Positions 18,867 through 28,355 are shown, numbered from the stretch's first letter. The stretch is 64,000 nt of DNA from Roseiarcus sp963759955 (GCA_963759955.1 CAVXCA010000087.1:8991-72990), one strand, 5' to 3'. Notes: generated by a model from the sequence alone, not told the origin. Translations and numbers: made by a program.

Positions 18867-20681
18867 ATGTCCGAAACGATCAACACCCCGATAAAGCCTC
18901 CGCGCATGGGGGCCATACCTGGCGCGACGGACGTAGAGTTTCGCGTGTGGGCGCCCCATGCCGAAAAGGTTTATGTGACCGGAGCCTTCAATGGCTGGAG
19001 CAAGACCGCGACGCCTTTGGCAGGCGAAGAGAACGGTTATTGGTCGACTGCCGTGTCAGAGGCAAAAACGGGGGATGAATACAGATATTGGATTCACGGT
19101 CCCAAGGGGCCGCTTTCGCGCATTGACCCTTATGCCAGAAAGGTGACCAACTCGGTCGGCAATGGCGTCGTCTACGATCCTAACGCCTTCGACTGGGGTG
19201 ATGATAACTTTCACATGGCGACGGGGAACGAGCTCGTCATTTATGAGATGCATGTCGGCACCTTCAACGTCAAAGAAGACGGGCGGCCTGGCACGTTCGA
19301 CAGCGCCATGGAAAAATTTCCCTATCTTCAAGCATTGGGGATCAATGCCGTGGAATTGATGCCGGTCGCGGAGTTTCCCGGAGACTTTTCGTGGGGTTAC
19401 AATCCGTCTCATCCCTTCGCCATCGCGAGCATCTACGGCGGACCGGACGCCTTAAAGCAATTTGTCAAAGCGGCTCACGAGCATGGCGTCGCGGTCATCG
19501 TGGATGTCGTTTACAACCACTTTGGCCCCTCTGATCTCGATCTGTGGCAGTTCGACGGTTGGAGTGAAAATGAGAAAGGGGGGATTTACTTTTTCAACGA
19601 TCGCCGATCGAACACGCCGTGGGGCGAGACACGCCCCGATTATGGCCGGGGCGAAGTGCGTCAATATCTGTGCGACAATGCTCTGATGTGGTTCGAGGAG
19701 TACCACGCCGACGGCTTACGCTGGGACGCCATACCCTATATCAGAAATATCGAGGGCCGGGACGCAGATCCGCCCAATGACATTCCCGAAGGCTGGAGCT
19801 TGATGCAGTGGATCAACGACGAAATCAGACAAAGGTTTCCGGGTAAGATCAGCATCGCCGAGGGCATGCATAACAACGCGTGGGTGACCAAGGACGCGGG
19901 CGCTGGCGGCGCCGGCTTTAACGCGCAATGGGATAGCGAATTCGTGAACCCCGTTCGCCAGGCCATTATCGTCCGGGATGATAAATCCCGCGATCTGGCG
20001 GCGGTCAGCAAGGCGATTGAATATCGCTACGATCTCGATTTCTTCCGGCGGGTCATTTTCACCGAGTCGCACGACGAGGTCGCTAATGGTCGGGCGCGCG
20101 TCCCCGAGGAGATATGGCCGGGTAAAGTGGACAGCTGGTTTTCCAAGAAACGCTCGACGTTGGGCGGCGCCCTCGTGCTGACGTCGCCCGGCATTCCGAT
20201 GCTTTTCGAAGGGCAAGAATTGCTGGAAGATCGCTGGTTCCAGGATAAAGTCCCCATCGATTGGTCCCGGGTTGAGGACGAACACGGCATTCTCGGAATG
20301 TACCGGGATCTGATCGCCCTGCGGCGCAATCTGTCGGGCGTGACACGCGGTTTGTGCGGCGAAAATATCCACCTTTATCATTTTGACGGAGGCGCCAAGG
20401 TTCTCGCTTTTCATCGCTGGGACAAGCAAGGCCCGACCGATAGCGTCGTCGTGGTCGTGAATATGATCAATCAAAACTGCGATGGCTATGTCATCGGTTT
20501 TCCGCAGTCCGGGTTATGGAAAACGCGATTCAATAGCGACTCCTATAACTACGGCCCGAATTTCGCCAATCACCCCACCCCTGATGTCGAGGCCCATGAG
20601 GAGGAAGTCGATGGGCTGCCCTGCTCCGGGAAAATCAGCATCGGGCCCTACACGGTGGTTATTTTTTCGCAGAGTGAATGA
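18867..20681 (+). CDS. 1,4-alpha-glucan branching enzyme-like GH13 protein
   Basis: 604 residues: an N-terminal CBM48 module (VEFRVWAPHAEKVYVTGAFN, about 22-110), a GH13 (beta/alpha)8 barrel, and a C-terminal beta domain. Catalytic residues are visible: nucleophile Asp in DGLRWDAIPY, acid/base Glu in KISIAEGMH, and the third Asp in ESHDEV; also VIVDVVYNHFGP (region I). ESHDEV is the branching-enzyme form of region IV, so the likely reaction is making alpha-1,6 branches in glycogen. It is shorter than typical GlgB (about 730) because the extra N-terminal module is missing. The start has GAGGAGAAGAG just upstream. No other glycogen gene is nearby, so its local role is unclear. A trehalose-type GH13 enzyme is less likely. 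Confidence 0.82.
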   Translation: MSETINTPIKPPRMGAIPGATDVEFRVWAPHAEKVYVTGAFNGWSKTATPLAGEENGYWSTAVSEAKTGDEYRYWIHGPKGPLSRIDPYARKVTNSVGNGVVYDPNAFDWGDDNFHMATGNELVIYEMHVGTFNVKEDGRPGTFDSAMEKFPYLQALGINAVELMPVAEFPGDFSWGYNPSHPFAIASIYGGPDALKQFVKAAHEHGVAVIVDVVYNHFGPSDLDLWQFDGWSENEKGGIYFFNDRRSNTPWGETRPDYGRGEVRQYLCDNALMWFEEYHADGLRWDAIPYIRNIEGRDADPPNDIPEGWSLMQWINDEIRQRFPGKISIAEGMHNNAWVTKDAGAGGAGFNAQWDSEFVNPVRQAIIVRDDKSRDLAAVSKAIEYRYDLDFFRRVIFTESHDEVANGRARVPEEIWPGKVDSWFSKKRSTLGGALVLTSPGIPMLFEGQELLEDRWFQDKVPIDWSRVEDEHGILGMYRDLIALRRNLSGVTRGLCGENIHLYHFDGGAKVLAFHRWDKQGPTDSVVVVVNMINQNCDGYVIGFPQSGLWKTRFNSDSYNYGPNFANHPTPDVEAHEEEVDGLPCSGKISIGPYTVVIFSQSE

Positions 20682-20844
20682 GAATCCTTAGATATGTTCG
20701 CTGTCGCTGAGGGCGTCGGTGAGAAGCGCCACGGGGCAACGTGGCTTCGATCAGCGAGGCGTCTTCGGGCCCTGTAATCGCAGCCAATCGCGTCTCTTGC
20801 GCCGTTCCGAGGCGTTGGTCCGCGCTTTCCCGATCAAGAGGATC

Positions 20845-21234
20845 TCATCTAACCGCCGGCGCGCCGCCGCCGTGGGCCGGCTTCGCCGCCAGCGCCCGCT
20901 CGATCGCCTGAACGATGTCGGGTTCGCGAAAGGGCTTTTGTATGAGCACGGCGTCCGGCCCCAGCGACAGGTCTCTCAACGCATCGCCCGTCACGAACAC
21001 ATGGGGGACGAATCCGGCTTTGAGAATCTCTTTGACCGCCGCTATGCCGCTCGCTTCGCCCAGCCCGACGTCGACGATCATCAAATCGGGGTGATGACGC
21101 GCGGCGGCGGCCACCGCGTTAGCGGCATTGGTCTCCACGGCGCATACCGTATGACCGAGGTCTTCGAGCGTTTCGGCGAGCAGTCCGCCGATCATCACGT
21201 CGTCCTCCACGACGAGGATGCGCAACGCTTTCAT
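20845..21234 (-). CDS. single-domain response regulator
   Basis: 129-residue stand-alone receiver (REC) domain: acidic pair VVEDD at the first strand, phospho-acceptor Asp in LMIVDVGLG, Thr in FVTGDA and Lys in IQKPF are all present. There is no output domain, so it probably signals by protein contact or as a phosphate sink. The ATG at 21234 is preferred (MKALRILVVEDD, GGAAGG upstream). An ATG at 21303 would overlap the Dps stop codon by ATGA and suggests translational coupling either way. It lies directly downstream of dps. A hybrid kinase encoded at 22.6-27.0 kb is a possible partner, by proximity only. Confidence 0.88.
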   Translation of the reverse strand: MKALRILVVEDDVMIGGLLAETLEDLGHTVCAVETNAANAVAAAARHHPDLMIVDVGLGEASGIAAVKEILKAGFVPHVFVTGDALRDLSLGPDAVLIQKPFREPDIVQAIERALAAKPAHGGGAPAVR

Positions 21235-21299
21235 CGTGGCACCTTCCTGCCCACGCGGCCATGTTTCCGTCCGCGCCCTTGCAACGTCCGCCGTTTCGC

Positions 21300-21779
21300 T
21301 CATTTCGGCGCCACATGCGATTCGACGAGCCAGAGCTGATGGTCGACGCCGCGCGATATCTCGGTGAAGAGATCGGCGGTGTCGGCGTCGCCGATGGCCG
21401 CGGAATTTCCGATCGCTTCGCGGGCCGACTGCCCGAACGCCGCGAGCGTCGCGGCGATCGCGAATACGTGTTGGTTTTCGTCGGCGATGCGCAGGGGATA
21501 GGGGACGAGGAACGAGCGCTCGGCCGCGACCTGGACCGTGCCTTCGGCGACGCCGCCGAGGCCCGCGGCGCGCTCGGCGATCAGATCGGAATAGCTCTCC
21601 GCCTCGCCGGCGACCTTGTCGAACAGCTCGTGGACGGCGATGAAGGCGGGCCCTCGCACGTTCCAGTGCGCCTGCTTCAACTGGCCGTGCAGATCGATCG
21701 CCGCCGCCAAGTGCCTGTTCAGGAGCTCGACCGCCTGAGTGCGGATGTTTTCGGATAATGTATTGTGGGTCGGGTGCAT
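21300..21779 (-). CDS. dps: Dps-family ferritin-like DNA-protecting protein
   Basis: 159 residues forming a four-helix bundle. The Dps ferroxidase signature is visible as LKQAHWNVRGPAFIAVHELFD (His, Asp/Glu ligands) with a later EAESYSDLIAERAAGLGG. The family oxidises Fe(II) with peroxide and coats DNA in starvation and oxidative stress. The C-terminal part ISRGVDHQLWLVESHV is the conserved last helix. A stress box with a TTATC -10 candidate lies about 142 bp upstream. The stop overlaps an alternative start of the downstream receiver gene. Confidence 0.93.
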   Translation of the reverse strand: MHPTHNTLSENIRTQAVELLNRHLAAAIDLHGQLKQAHWNVRGPAFIAVHELFDKVAGEAESYSDLIAERAAGLGGVAEGTVQVAAERSFLVPYPLRIADENQHVFAIAATLAAFGQSAREAIGNSAAIGDADTADLFTEISRGVDHQLWLVESHVAPK

Positions 21780-22194
21780 GGTCGGGCCTCGAGGTTGCGA
21801 CAGAGCGAGCGTTGGCCGCTACGCCTCGGCGCGCGTCCGACGACCGAAGATTTCATTGCGCGCGGAGCGAAGCGCAGACGATTCTGAATGAATGATAACG
21901 GACGAACGACAGCCAAAGGCAGCCTCGGAAACTACTCATGCCGCGGCGCGACGGGACCCTGGCGAAGGGCGTCTTTTGCGACGCAGCCTCATCCTTGCCG
22001 CTGCTGAATGGTCCGGCGAGAAGAGCGGGACCCGGCGCGACACCCCCGCGCGCCGCCTAAATAAGCCCGCCGCTCCGACGAGCCGAGTGTCCGCGCCGAC
22101 GCCGAGGGGAGGCTCTGCAGCGCTTGACTTCGCTCAAAGCCGCTCCGCCCGCGCCTGCTAAGTTCTTCCATCATCTCGATAATGGGGATCGCAG
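21780..22194. other. intergenic region upstream of dps
   Basis: 415 bp without a convincing gene. It holds the stress box facing dps at 21921-21935. No second box facing the rightward small gene is seen. Confidence 0.5.
21921..21935 (-). promoter_or_regulatory. stress-island box, dps copy
   Basis: Reads GTAGTTTCCGAGGCT toward dps, followed by GTTATC with TA at positions 39-40. Confidence 0.7.
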
Positions 22195-22413
22195 ATGTTT
22201 ACGGTGAAATGGGTTGCCCGTTGCGACGAGACAGCGCCGATTGAGTTCGTTGAAAGCGCGTATCAACAATTGAGTATGGCAGTTTCAAGGTCCATCGTCA
22301 GGCTGGAAGCCGTGAGGCTGAGACACCCGAAGGCGCCGCCGGATGGGTTTATCGTTTTCGATAACCGCACGGGCAAGGAACTTCACCGCTGGTTTGCGCC
22401 AACGGGGCGCTAA
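22195..22413 (+). CDS. small hypothetical protein
   Basis: 72 residues beginning MFTVKWVARC and ending HRWFAPTGR, without signal peptide or membrane helix. A GGGGAT sequence lies eight bases before the ATG. Composition (Val, Arg, aromatic residues, mixed charge) and PDGFIVFDNRTGKELHRW look like a small folded beta-rich protein rather than chance. No family is recognised. It sits between dps and the hybrid kinase, on the kinase strand, with a 193-bp gap to the kinase. Confidence 0.5.
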   Translation: MFTVKWVARCDETAPIEFVESAYQQLSMAVSRSIVRLEAVRLRHPKAPPDGFIVFDNRTGKELHRWFAPTGR

Positions 22414-22606
22414 GGCCCCAAGGCTCCCAAAGGATCGCCTCGCCCATCCGATTTCATCGGCGACGCCGTTAAATTCATACACCCTCTAACTGGCGGAAGG
22501 GCCAACTCACGACCCGATTTTTGGATTGGTCGCGTAGGGGGGCGGATTATGCTAGCAAATACGCGGTCGTTCCTTTGGAGCGCAGCACGTCGAGAGAAAT
22601 ACCCGA

Positions 22607-25600
22607 ATGCCTGGAAGTCGTCCGCGTCAAACCAAGGCGGAGCGGCCGCGTTGGATCCAGAAGCCCCTTTCCGCCAGCCGCCACGCCGACTTCCCGATCG
22701 TGGCGATCGGCGCTTCGGCGGGCGGCCTTGACGCCTGCAAGAAGCTGCTCGACGCGCTGCCCGCCCATAACGGGATGGCCCTCATAATCGTCCAGCATCT
22801 CGATCCGAACCACGACAGCATGATGGTCGGCTTGCTGGCGGGCCACACGGCGATGCCGGTGTTGCAGGCGACCGACGGCATGGCGATCGAACGCGAACAC
22901 GTCTATGTCATTCCGCCTGGCGTCTATCTGTCGGCGGACGACAAGGGCGCGTTGCGGGTCTCCAGACCGCAAGAGCGTCACGGCGCGCGCCTCCCCTTCG
23001 ACTTCCTGTTGAATTCGCTGGCGCGCGAATATGGCGCGCGCGCCGTCTGCGTGATCCTCTCGGGAACCGGCGCCGATGGAAGCCTCGGGCTCAAGGCGGT
23101 CAAGGCGAAAGACGGCCTCGTCGTTGTGCAGGAAACCGGCGAAGCCGAATACGACGGCATGCCGCAAAGCGCCATCGCGACGGGAGAGGTGGACCTTGTG
23201 CTTCCCGCGGCGAAGATCGCCGAGGCGCTCGTCAAGCGCGAAGAGGGCGCGCCCTTTGCGCCGACGCCGAGGAAATCGCGCTCGCAAAATTCGGTGCGGG
23301 ACTTGCTGCCGAAGATTGTCGATCTCCTGCGCACGAAAACGGTTCACGATTTCACGCTTTACAAGCATGGCACGCTCGAACGCCGGATCGAGCGCCGAAT
23401 GGCGATGTCGGCGATCAAGACCGCGGACGCGTATCTTGATTTCCTGCTGCGCGACGCCGACGAACGCGATCAGCTCTCCCGGGACTTGTTGATCAATGTC
23501 ACGGGTTTCTTTCGTGACGCGCCAGTGTTTGATTTCCTGGAGAAGAGCGTCATTCCCAAACTCGTGCGCGATCACGCCGAGGACCGGCCGCTGCGGATCT
23601 GGGTCGCCGGTTGCAGCTCCGGCGAGGAGACGTATTCCCTCGCCATGCTGTTTCGCGAGCAGATCGATGCTTCGAAACGCGACCTTAAACTCCAGGTCTT
23701 CGCCAGCGACGTCGACCCGGATGCGGTGGCGATCGCGCGTGAAGGCCTCTATCCCCAATCGATCGAGGCCGACGTTTCGCCAGGCCGATTGGTCGCCTTT
23801 TTCTCGAGGGAGGATCGTTCCTACAGGGTCTCGCCCGGGCTGCGCGCCAGTGTGCTGTTCACGGTGCAGGACGTGCTGGCCGACCCGCCGTTCGCGCGTC
23901 TCGACTTCGTTTCGTGCCGGAACCTTCTGATCTACCTGCGTCCCGAGGCGCAGGCGAAAGCCGTCTCGATCTTTCATTTTGCGTTGCGCGAGGGCGGCCT
24001 GCTGCTGCTCGGCAATGCCGAAACAGTGGGAGCCGCCGACGGCCGGTTTGCTGTCGTTTCCAAATCCGAGCGCCTCTATCGGCGCGTTGGCGGCAACCGG
24101 CCCAGCGACTTCGGCTCGCCCCTGAGCGCCGGCGACGGGCCACGGATGCGCATGCTTTCCGGACCGACGCCGGCGCCTTCGCGCCAGGCCTCGCTTGCCG
24201 AGCTTTGCCGAACGATGGTGTTGGAGACCTATGGTCCGGCCGCGGTGCTGATCAACCGCAAACTCGAATGCCTTCACTTCCAAGGGCCTGTCGATCGCTA
24301 TCTCAAGATCCCATCGGGCCGCCCCGTGCACGATTTGATCGCCATGGCGCGCGAGGGCGTGCGCGCCAAGCTGAGGGCGGCCGTCCAGCGCGCGCTACAG
24401 GACAACGCGCGCGTCCTCGTGCCCGGCGGGTGGACGAACGGCGAAGCCGGCGCCTCGTCGTTCCGCATCGTTGTCGAACCGGCGCCGAGCGAGCGCGAAG
24501 AATTGCTATTGATATGCTTCGTCGAAGAGCCGGAGCCGCAAGTCGCCGTGGGCGGCAAAGTGGCGCCGGCTGACGTTCCTCGCGTCGTCGAACTCGAGCG
24601 GGAGATCGAGGCGACGAAAATCGAACTCCAGAACGCCATCCGCAGTCTCGAAACCTCGAGCGAAGAGCAGATGGCGATCAACGAGGAGGCTTTGTCCGTC
24701 AACGAGGAATATCAATCGACCAACGAGGAACTGCTCGCATCCAAGGAGGAACTTCAATCGCTGAACGAGGAGCTGAACGCTCTCAACACCCAGTTGCAGG
24801 AAACGCTCGATCGGCAGCGCACGACCGCCGACGATTTGCAGAACGTCCTTTACAGCACCGACGTCGCGACGATCTTTCTCGACACCCGCTTCAACATTCG
24901 CTTTTTCACGCCGGCGACGAAAGCGCTCTTCAATGTGATTGCGAGCGACATCGGGCGCCCGCTCACGGATCTCAAGTCGCTCGCCGCCGATGACGCCCTC
25001 CTGGACGACGCCCGCAAGGTTCTGAAAAACCATACGCCGGTCGAGCGGGAAATCGAGGGTCAGAGCGGCTACTGGTTCATACGCCGGATCTTGCCCTATC
25101 GCGCCAGCGACGAGAAGACCGAGGGCGTCGTCATCACCTATGAAGACGTGACGGAACGGCGGCGCACGGCGGATGCGCTGACCGCCGCCAAGCGACAAGC
25201 GGAATTGGCGACCGTCGCCAAGTCGCGCTTTCTGGCGGCGGCGAGCCACGATCTGCGCCAGCCCTTGCAGACGCTCGCCCTGCTTCAGGGCCTGCTGGCC
25301 AAGCGGGTGGTTGGGGAGAAGAAGCAAAAGCTGGTCGATCGCATCGACGAAGCCCTCGGCGCGATGACCGGCATGCTGAATACGCTGCTCGACATCAATC
25401 AGATCGAAGTGGGCGCCGTTAAGGCCGAAACGGTCGACTTCCCCGTGAACGACCTGTTCGACCGCCTCCGGGACGAATTGACCTATCACGCGCAGGCGGC
25501 GGGCCTCGCGTTGCGCGTGATGCCCTGCGCGCTGTCCATCCGCAGCGATCCGCGTCTGCTCGAGCAGATGATGCGCAACCTGCTTTCGAACGCCCTGAAA

Positions 25601-27004
25601 TACACCCAGCGCGGCAAGGTGCTCGTCGGGTGCCGTCGCCGCGGTGGAAAGCTGCGCATCGAGATCTGGGACACCGGAATCGGCATCCCCGAGCCGGAGT
25701 TGCGGGCGATCTTCGAGGAATACCATCAGCTCGACAACGCCGCTCGCCAGCGAAGCCGCGGCCTGGGCCTGGGGCTGTCCATCGTCAAGAGCCTAGCCGA
25801 ACTGCTCGGCCATCCCATCAAGGTGCGCTCGCTGCAAGGCAAAGGCTCGGTATTCTCGATTGAGGTCGCCCTGTCGCCGAGCGGCGCCTCGCCGAGTCGT
25901 GACCGTCGTCCCAGCGACGCCGTCGACGCATTCACGCAGACGGCGCCTCGCACGGGAACGATCCTGATCATCGAGGACGACCCGGAAGTGCGCGAACACC
26001 TCGAACTCTTCCTGAGGGAAGAAGGCTATGACGCCGCGACGGCCGTCGACGGCCCCGCCGCCCTGGAATTGGCGACTCGGCGGACCATCCGACCGGATCT
26101 GGTCCTCGCCGATTACAATCTGCCGAACGGCATGAACGGAATCGAAGTGTGTCAGAAACTGAGGCAAGAGCTCAGTCGCCAGATTCCCTTCATCATTCTC
26201 ACCGGCGATATTTCCACCGGAGCCTTGCGCGACATCGCCCTTCACGACTGCGTTCAGTTCAACAAGCCCGTCAAGTTGATAGAGTTGACGCAAGCGATCG
26301 AGAAACTCCTGGCGAAGCCGCCCGCCGCGCTCGCGGCGCGCCCCGTGCGCCCGGTCGAAGAGGCGAGCGCTTCCGGACTCTCCAAGATTTTCATTGTCGA
26401 TGACGACGACCAGGTTTGCGAGGCGTTGCGCGCCGTGCTGGAGGACGACGGCCGCGTCGTCGAGACGTATCCGAGCTGCGAGGCGTTTCTCCAGGCCTTT
26501 CGCTCCGAGAAGTCCGCGTGCCTGTTGATCGACGCCTATCTGCCGGGAATGAACGGGCTCGAGTTGCTGCGCAAGCTCCACGACGACGGCCATCGCCTGC
26601 CCTCGATCATGATCACCGGCAACAGCGACGTGCCGATGGCGGTCGAGGCGATGAAAGCGGGCGCCTTGGATTTCATCGAAAAGCCGGTCGGCCGCGACGA
26701 ACTGATCGCCAGCATCGAGCGCGCTTTCGAACTGTCGCAAGACACAGTCAAGTTACAGGAATGGCGGGAGTCGGCGGCGACTCACCTTGCCGGTCTCACG
26801 CCGCGACAGCGCGAGGTCATGGAAAGGGTGCTCGCCGGCCACCCCAGCAAGAACATCGCGGCCGACCTCGGCATCAGCCAACGCACCGTCGAGAACCATC
26901 GCGCCTCCATCATGAAGAGAACCGGGTCGAAGTCGCTTCCCGCATTGGCTCGACTGGCGCTCATCGCGGCGGGCGGCGTCGCCGAGCCGCGACAAGCGCC
27001 GTAA
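22607..27004 (+). CDS. CheB-CheR-PAS-histidine kinase-REC-REC-LuxR fusion protein
   Basis: 1,465-residue signalling protein. Domains in order: CheB methylesterase (about 28-215; GASAGG, VQHLDPNHDS, SGTGADGS); CheR methyltransferase (about 230-490; TGFFRDAPVF, GCSSGEETYS, FVSCRNLLIYL); a Glu-rich coiled coil (about 660-745; repeated NEE, SKEELQSLNEELNAL); PAS (about 745-850); HisKA with the phospho-histidine in AASHDLRQPLQ (about 878); HATPase (N box NLLSNALKY, G boxes DTGIGIPE and GLGLGLSIVK); REC1 (IIEDD, Asp in LADYNLPNG, KP); REC2 (FIVDDDD, Asp in LIDAYLPG, KP); and a LuxR-type helix-turn-helix (LTPRQREVMERVL, about 1397-1460). CheB/CheR-kinase hybrids are known in alphaproteobacteria, usually with the final REC-LuxR (FixJ-like) part as a separate protein. 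Here everything from sensing to DNA binding is in one chain. No flagellar genes are nearby. Confidence 0.9.
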   Translation: MPGSRPRQTKAERPRWIQKPLSASRHADFPIVAIGASAGGLDACKKLLDALPAHNGMALIIVQHLDPNHDSMMVGLLAGHTAMPVLQATDGMAIEREHVYVIPPGVYLSADDKGALRVSRPQERHGARLPFDFLLNSLAREYGARAVCVILSGTGADGSLGLKAVKAKDGLVVVQETGEAEYDGMPQSAIATGEVDLVLPAAKIAEALVKREEGAPFAPTPRKSRSQNSVRDLLPKIVDLLRTKTVHDFTLYKHGTLERRIERRMAMSAIKTADAYLDFLLRDADERDQLSRDLLINVTGFFRDAPVFDFLEKSVIPKLVRDHAEDRPLRIWVAGCSSGEETYSLAMLFREQIDASKRDLKLQVFASDVDPDAVAIAREGLYPQSIEADVSPGRLVAFFSREDRSYRVSPGLRASVLFTVQDVLADPPFARLDFVSCRNLLIYLRPEAQAKAVSIFHFALREGGLLLLGNAETVGAADGRFAVVSKSERLYRRVGGNRPSDFGSPLSAGDGPRMRMLSGPTPAPSRQASLAELCRTMVLETYGPAAVLINRKLECLHFQGPVDRYLKIPSGRPVHDLIAMAREGVRAKLRAAVQRALQDNARVLVPGGWTNGEAGASSFRIVVEPAPSEREELLLICFVEEPEPQVAVGGKVAPADVPRVVELEREIEATKIELQNAIRSLETSSEEQMAINEEALSVNEEYQSTNEELLASKEELQSLNEELNALNTQLQETLDRQRTTADDLQNVLYSTDVATIFLDTRFNIRFFTPATKALFNVIASDIGRPLTDLKSLAADDALLDDARKVLKNHTPVEREIEGQSGYWFIRRILPYRASDEKTEGVVITYEDVTERRRTADALTAAKRQAELATVAKSRFLAAASHDLRQPLQTLALLQGLLAKRVVGEKKQKLVDRIDEALGAMTGMLNTLLDINQIEVGAVKAETVDFPVNDLFDRLRDELTYHAQAAGLALRVMPCALSIRSDPRLLEQMMRNLLSNALKYTQRGKVLVGCRRRGGKLRIEIWDTGIGIPEPELRAIFEEYHQLDNAARQRSRGLGLGLSIVKSLAELLGHPIKVRSLQGKGSVFSIEVALSPSGASPSRDRRPSDAVDAFTQTAPRTGTILIIEDDPEVREHLELFLREEGYDAATAVDGPAALELATRRTIRPDLVLADYNLPNGMNGIEVCQKLRQELSRQIPFIILTGDISTGALRDIALHDCVQFNKPVKLIELTQAIEKLLAKPPAALAARPVRPVEEASASGLSKIFIVDDDDQVCEALRAVLEDDGRVVETYPSCEAFLQAFRSEKSACLLIDAYLPGMNGLELLRKLHDDGHRLPSIMITGNSDVPMAVEAMKAGALDFIEKPVGRDELIASIERAFELSQDTVKLQEWRESAATHLAGLTPRQREVMERVLAGHPSKNIAADLGISQRTVENHRASIMKRTGSKSLPALARLALIAAGGVAEPRQAP

Positions 27005-27060
27005 GAACAACGACCCCCGGGTCTGACGGCGCCAGCGCCTGGTTCTTGACCTGCGAAATA

Positions 27061-27103
27061 GTTTCGGAAGGCTTGGCCGGCTCGCTGTTTGCAATGCGAG
27101 GCC
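27061..27103. repeat. hairpin repeat, copy 1 (possible terminator)
   Basis: GGCTCGC-N10-GCGAGGCC hairpin 57 bp after the hybrid-kinase stop. A related copy lies at 28874-28917. Both share GTTTC, AAGGCT, GGCCGGCTCGC and GCGAGGCC in order. It has no T-run, so terminator function is uncertain. Confidence 0.4.
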
Positions 27104-27182
27104 AGCCGAGTTTCGTCAGCCTGCCCGCCGGCGCTGAACGGCTGCCAACTCGCTGGCCCTGCTTCTATGGCGAGGTCTGATA

Positions 27183-28350
27183 CGGTTTCCGGCTGATTGA
27201 CTCGACGGGGTGTGGATTCCCGTCGGGGATTTCTGCTGGTAGATAGAACGGCCATGAATCGCGGGAGGCGGGCATGGCTTATGTTGCCGGTCATCTGAGC
27301 GTTGCGGCGTTGGAGGAGCGGTACGAGGCGTGCGAGGACGTGACGTCTTCGCGGCATTTCCAGACGATCTGGCTTTTGGCGAAGGGGCATTCGACCGGCG
27401 AGGTGGCGGCGATGACCTCGTTTGGCCAGCGCTGGATCGAACAGCTTGTGGAGCGTTATAATGCGCTTGGATCTTCGGCGATGGGCGATCTGCGTCGGGG
27501 CAACGGCGCGGCGGCGAAGGTTCTGAGGCCCGAACTGTTGGAGCGTTTGCGCGCACGTTTGGCCGAACCGCCGCCCGACGGCGGGATTTGGACGAGCGGC
27601 AAGGTCGCGCGCTGGATGGCGGGCGAACTGGGACTGGCCTCGCTCGCGCCGCAACGCGGCTGGGAGGCGTTGCGAGCGATCGGCTGGTCGATCCAGAAGC
27701 CGCGGCCGCGCAACCCGAAGGCGGCCACGCCCGAAGAGCAAGAGGCCTTCAAAAAAAGTCGCCGAAGTCGTCGCCGAGGAAGCGGCGCGCCATCCCGACA
27801 CGCCGATCGAGGCCTTCGCGACCGACGAACACCGGCTCGGCCTGAAGCCGGTGATCCGTCGGGTCTGGGCGGCGGTCGGCGAGCGGCCGACCGCGCACGG
27901 CCATCATCGCTTCGAATGGCTCTATGTGACGGTGTTCGTTTCCCCGGCCACGGGCGAAAGCTTCTGGTACGTCTCGAACGGCGTATCCAAGCCGTTCTTC
28001 GAGGCGCTGCTGCGGCTGTTCGCCGAGGAAGCCGGCGCCGGGCGCGAGCGGCGCATCGTCCTGACGCTCGACAACGCCGGTTGGCACGGCGAAGCCGGCC
28101 TCGCCGTGCCCGACGGCCTTCGCCTCGTCTTCCAGCCCGCCTACACCCCCGAGGTGCAGCCGGCCGAGACGCTGTGGACGCTGGTCGACGAGCCCGTCGT
28201 CAACAAGCACATCCCCACCCTCGAGGCCCTCGACGAAATCATCTCGATGCGATGCGCCGCGCTCGCCAGCGACCGAGAAAAGATCAAGAGCCAGGCCGGC
28301 TTCCATTGGTGGCCGAAAATCGCCAACCCGAGGTGATCACCAGGAAACCG
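27183..28350 (+). mobile_element. complete IS630-family insertion sequence
   Basis: 1,168-bp element. The left end starts CGGTTTCCGGCTGATT and the right end, read inward, starts CGGTTTCCTGGTGATC (17 of the first 22 bases match). It is flanked by a TA dinucleotide at 27181-27182 and 28351-28352, the target duplication typical of the IS630/Tc1 group. It carries one transposase gene in two frames. The right end lies five bases from a stress box (28356-28370). Confidence 0.9.
27274..28336 (+). CDS. IS630-family transposase, two frames joined at an A7 run
   Basis: Cut-and-paste transposase. The first frame (27274 onward) holds the helix-turn-helix DNA-binding part (FGQRWIEQLVERYNALG) and the linker to EEQEAF. 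At the run of seven A at 27751-27757 the reading moves by one base to VAEVVAEEAARHPDTPIEAF. The second frame supplies the DDE catalytic core: Asp in FATDEHRLG, Asp in LTLDNAGWH and Glu in QPAETLW. Both halves are intact with no other stop. RefSeq-style annotation often treats such IS630 genes as programmed frameshifts, and slippage on A7 is a plausible mechanism. Loss of one A by mutation or sequencing error is the alternative. Confidence 0.85.
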
Positions 28351-28355
28351 TATGA

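Noticed and set aside
15533..18916. 1,127-residue frame opposite the RND pump, and similar long antisense frames in ndvB, the hybrid kinase and the ATPase
   Set aside because: Arg/Asp/His-rich compositions with no domain features; mirror frames of high-GC coding sequence.
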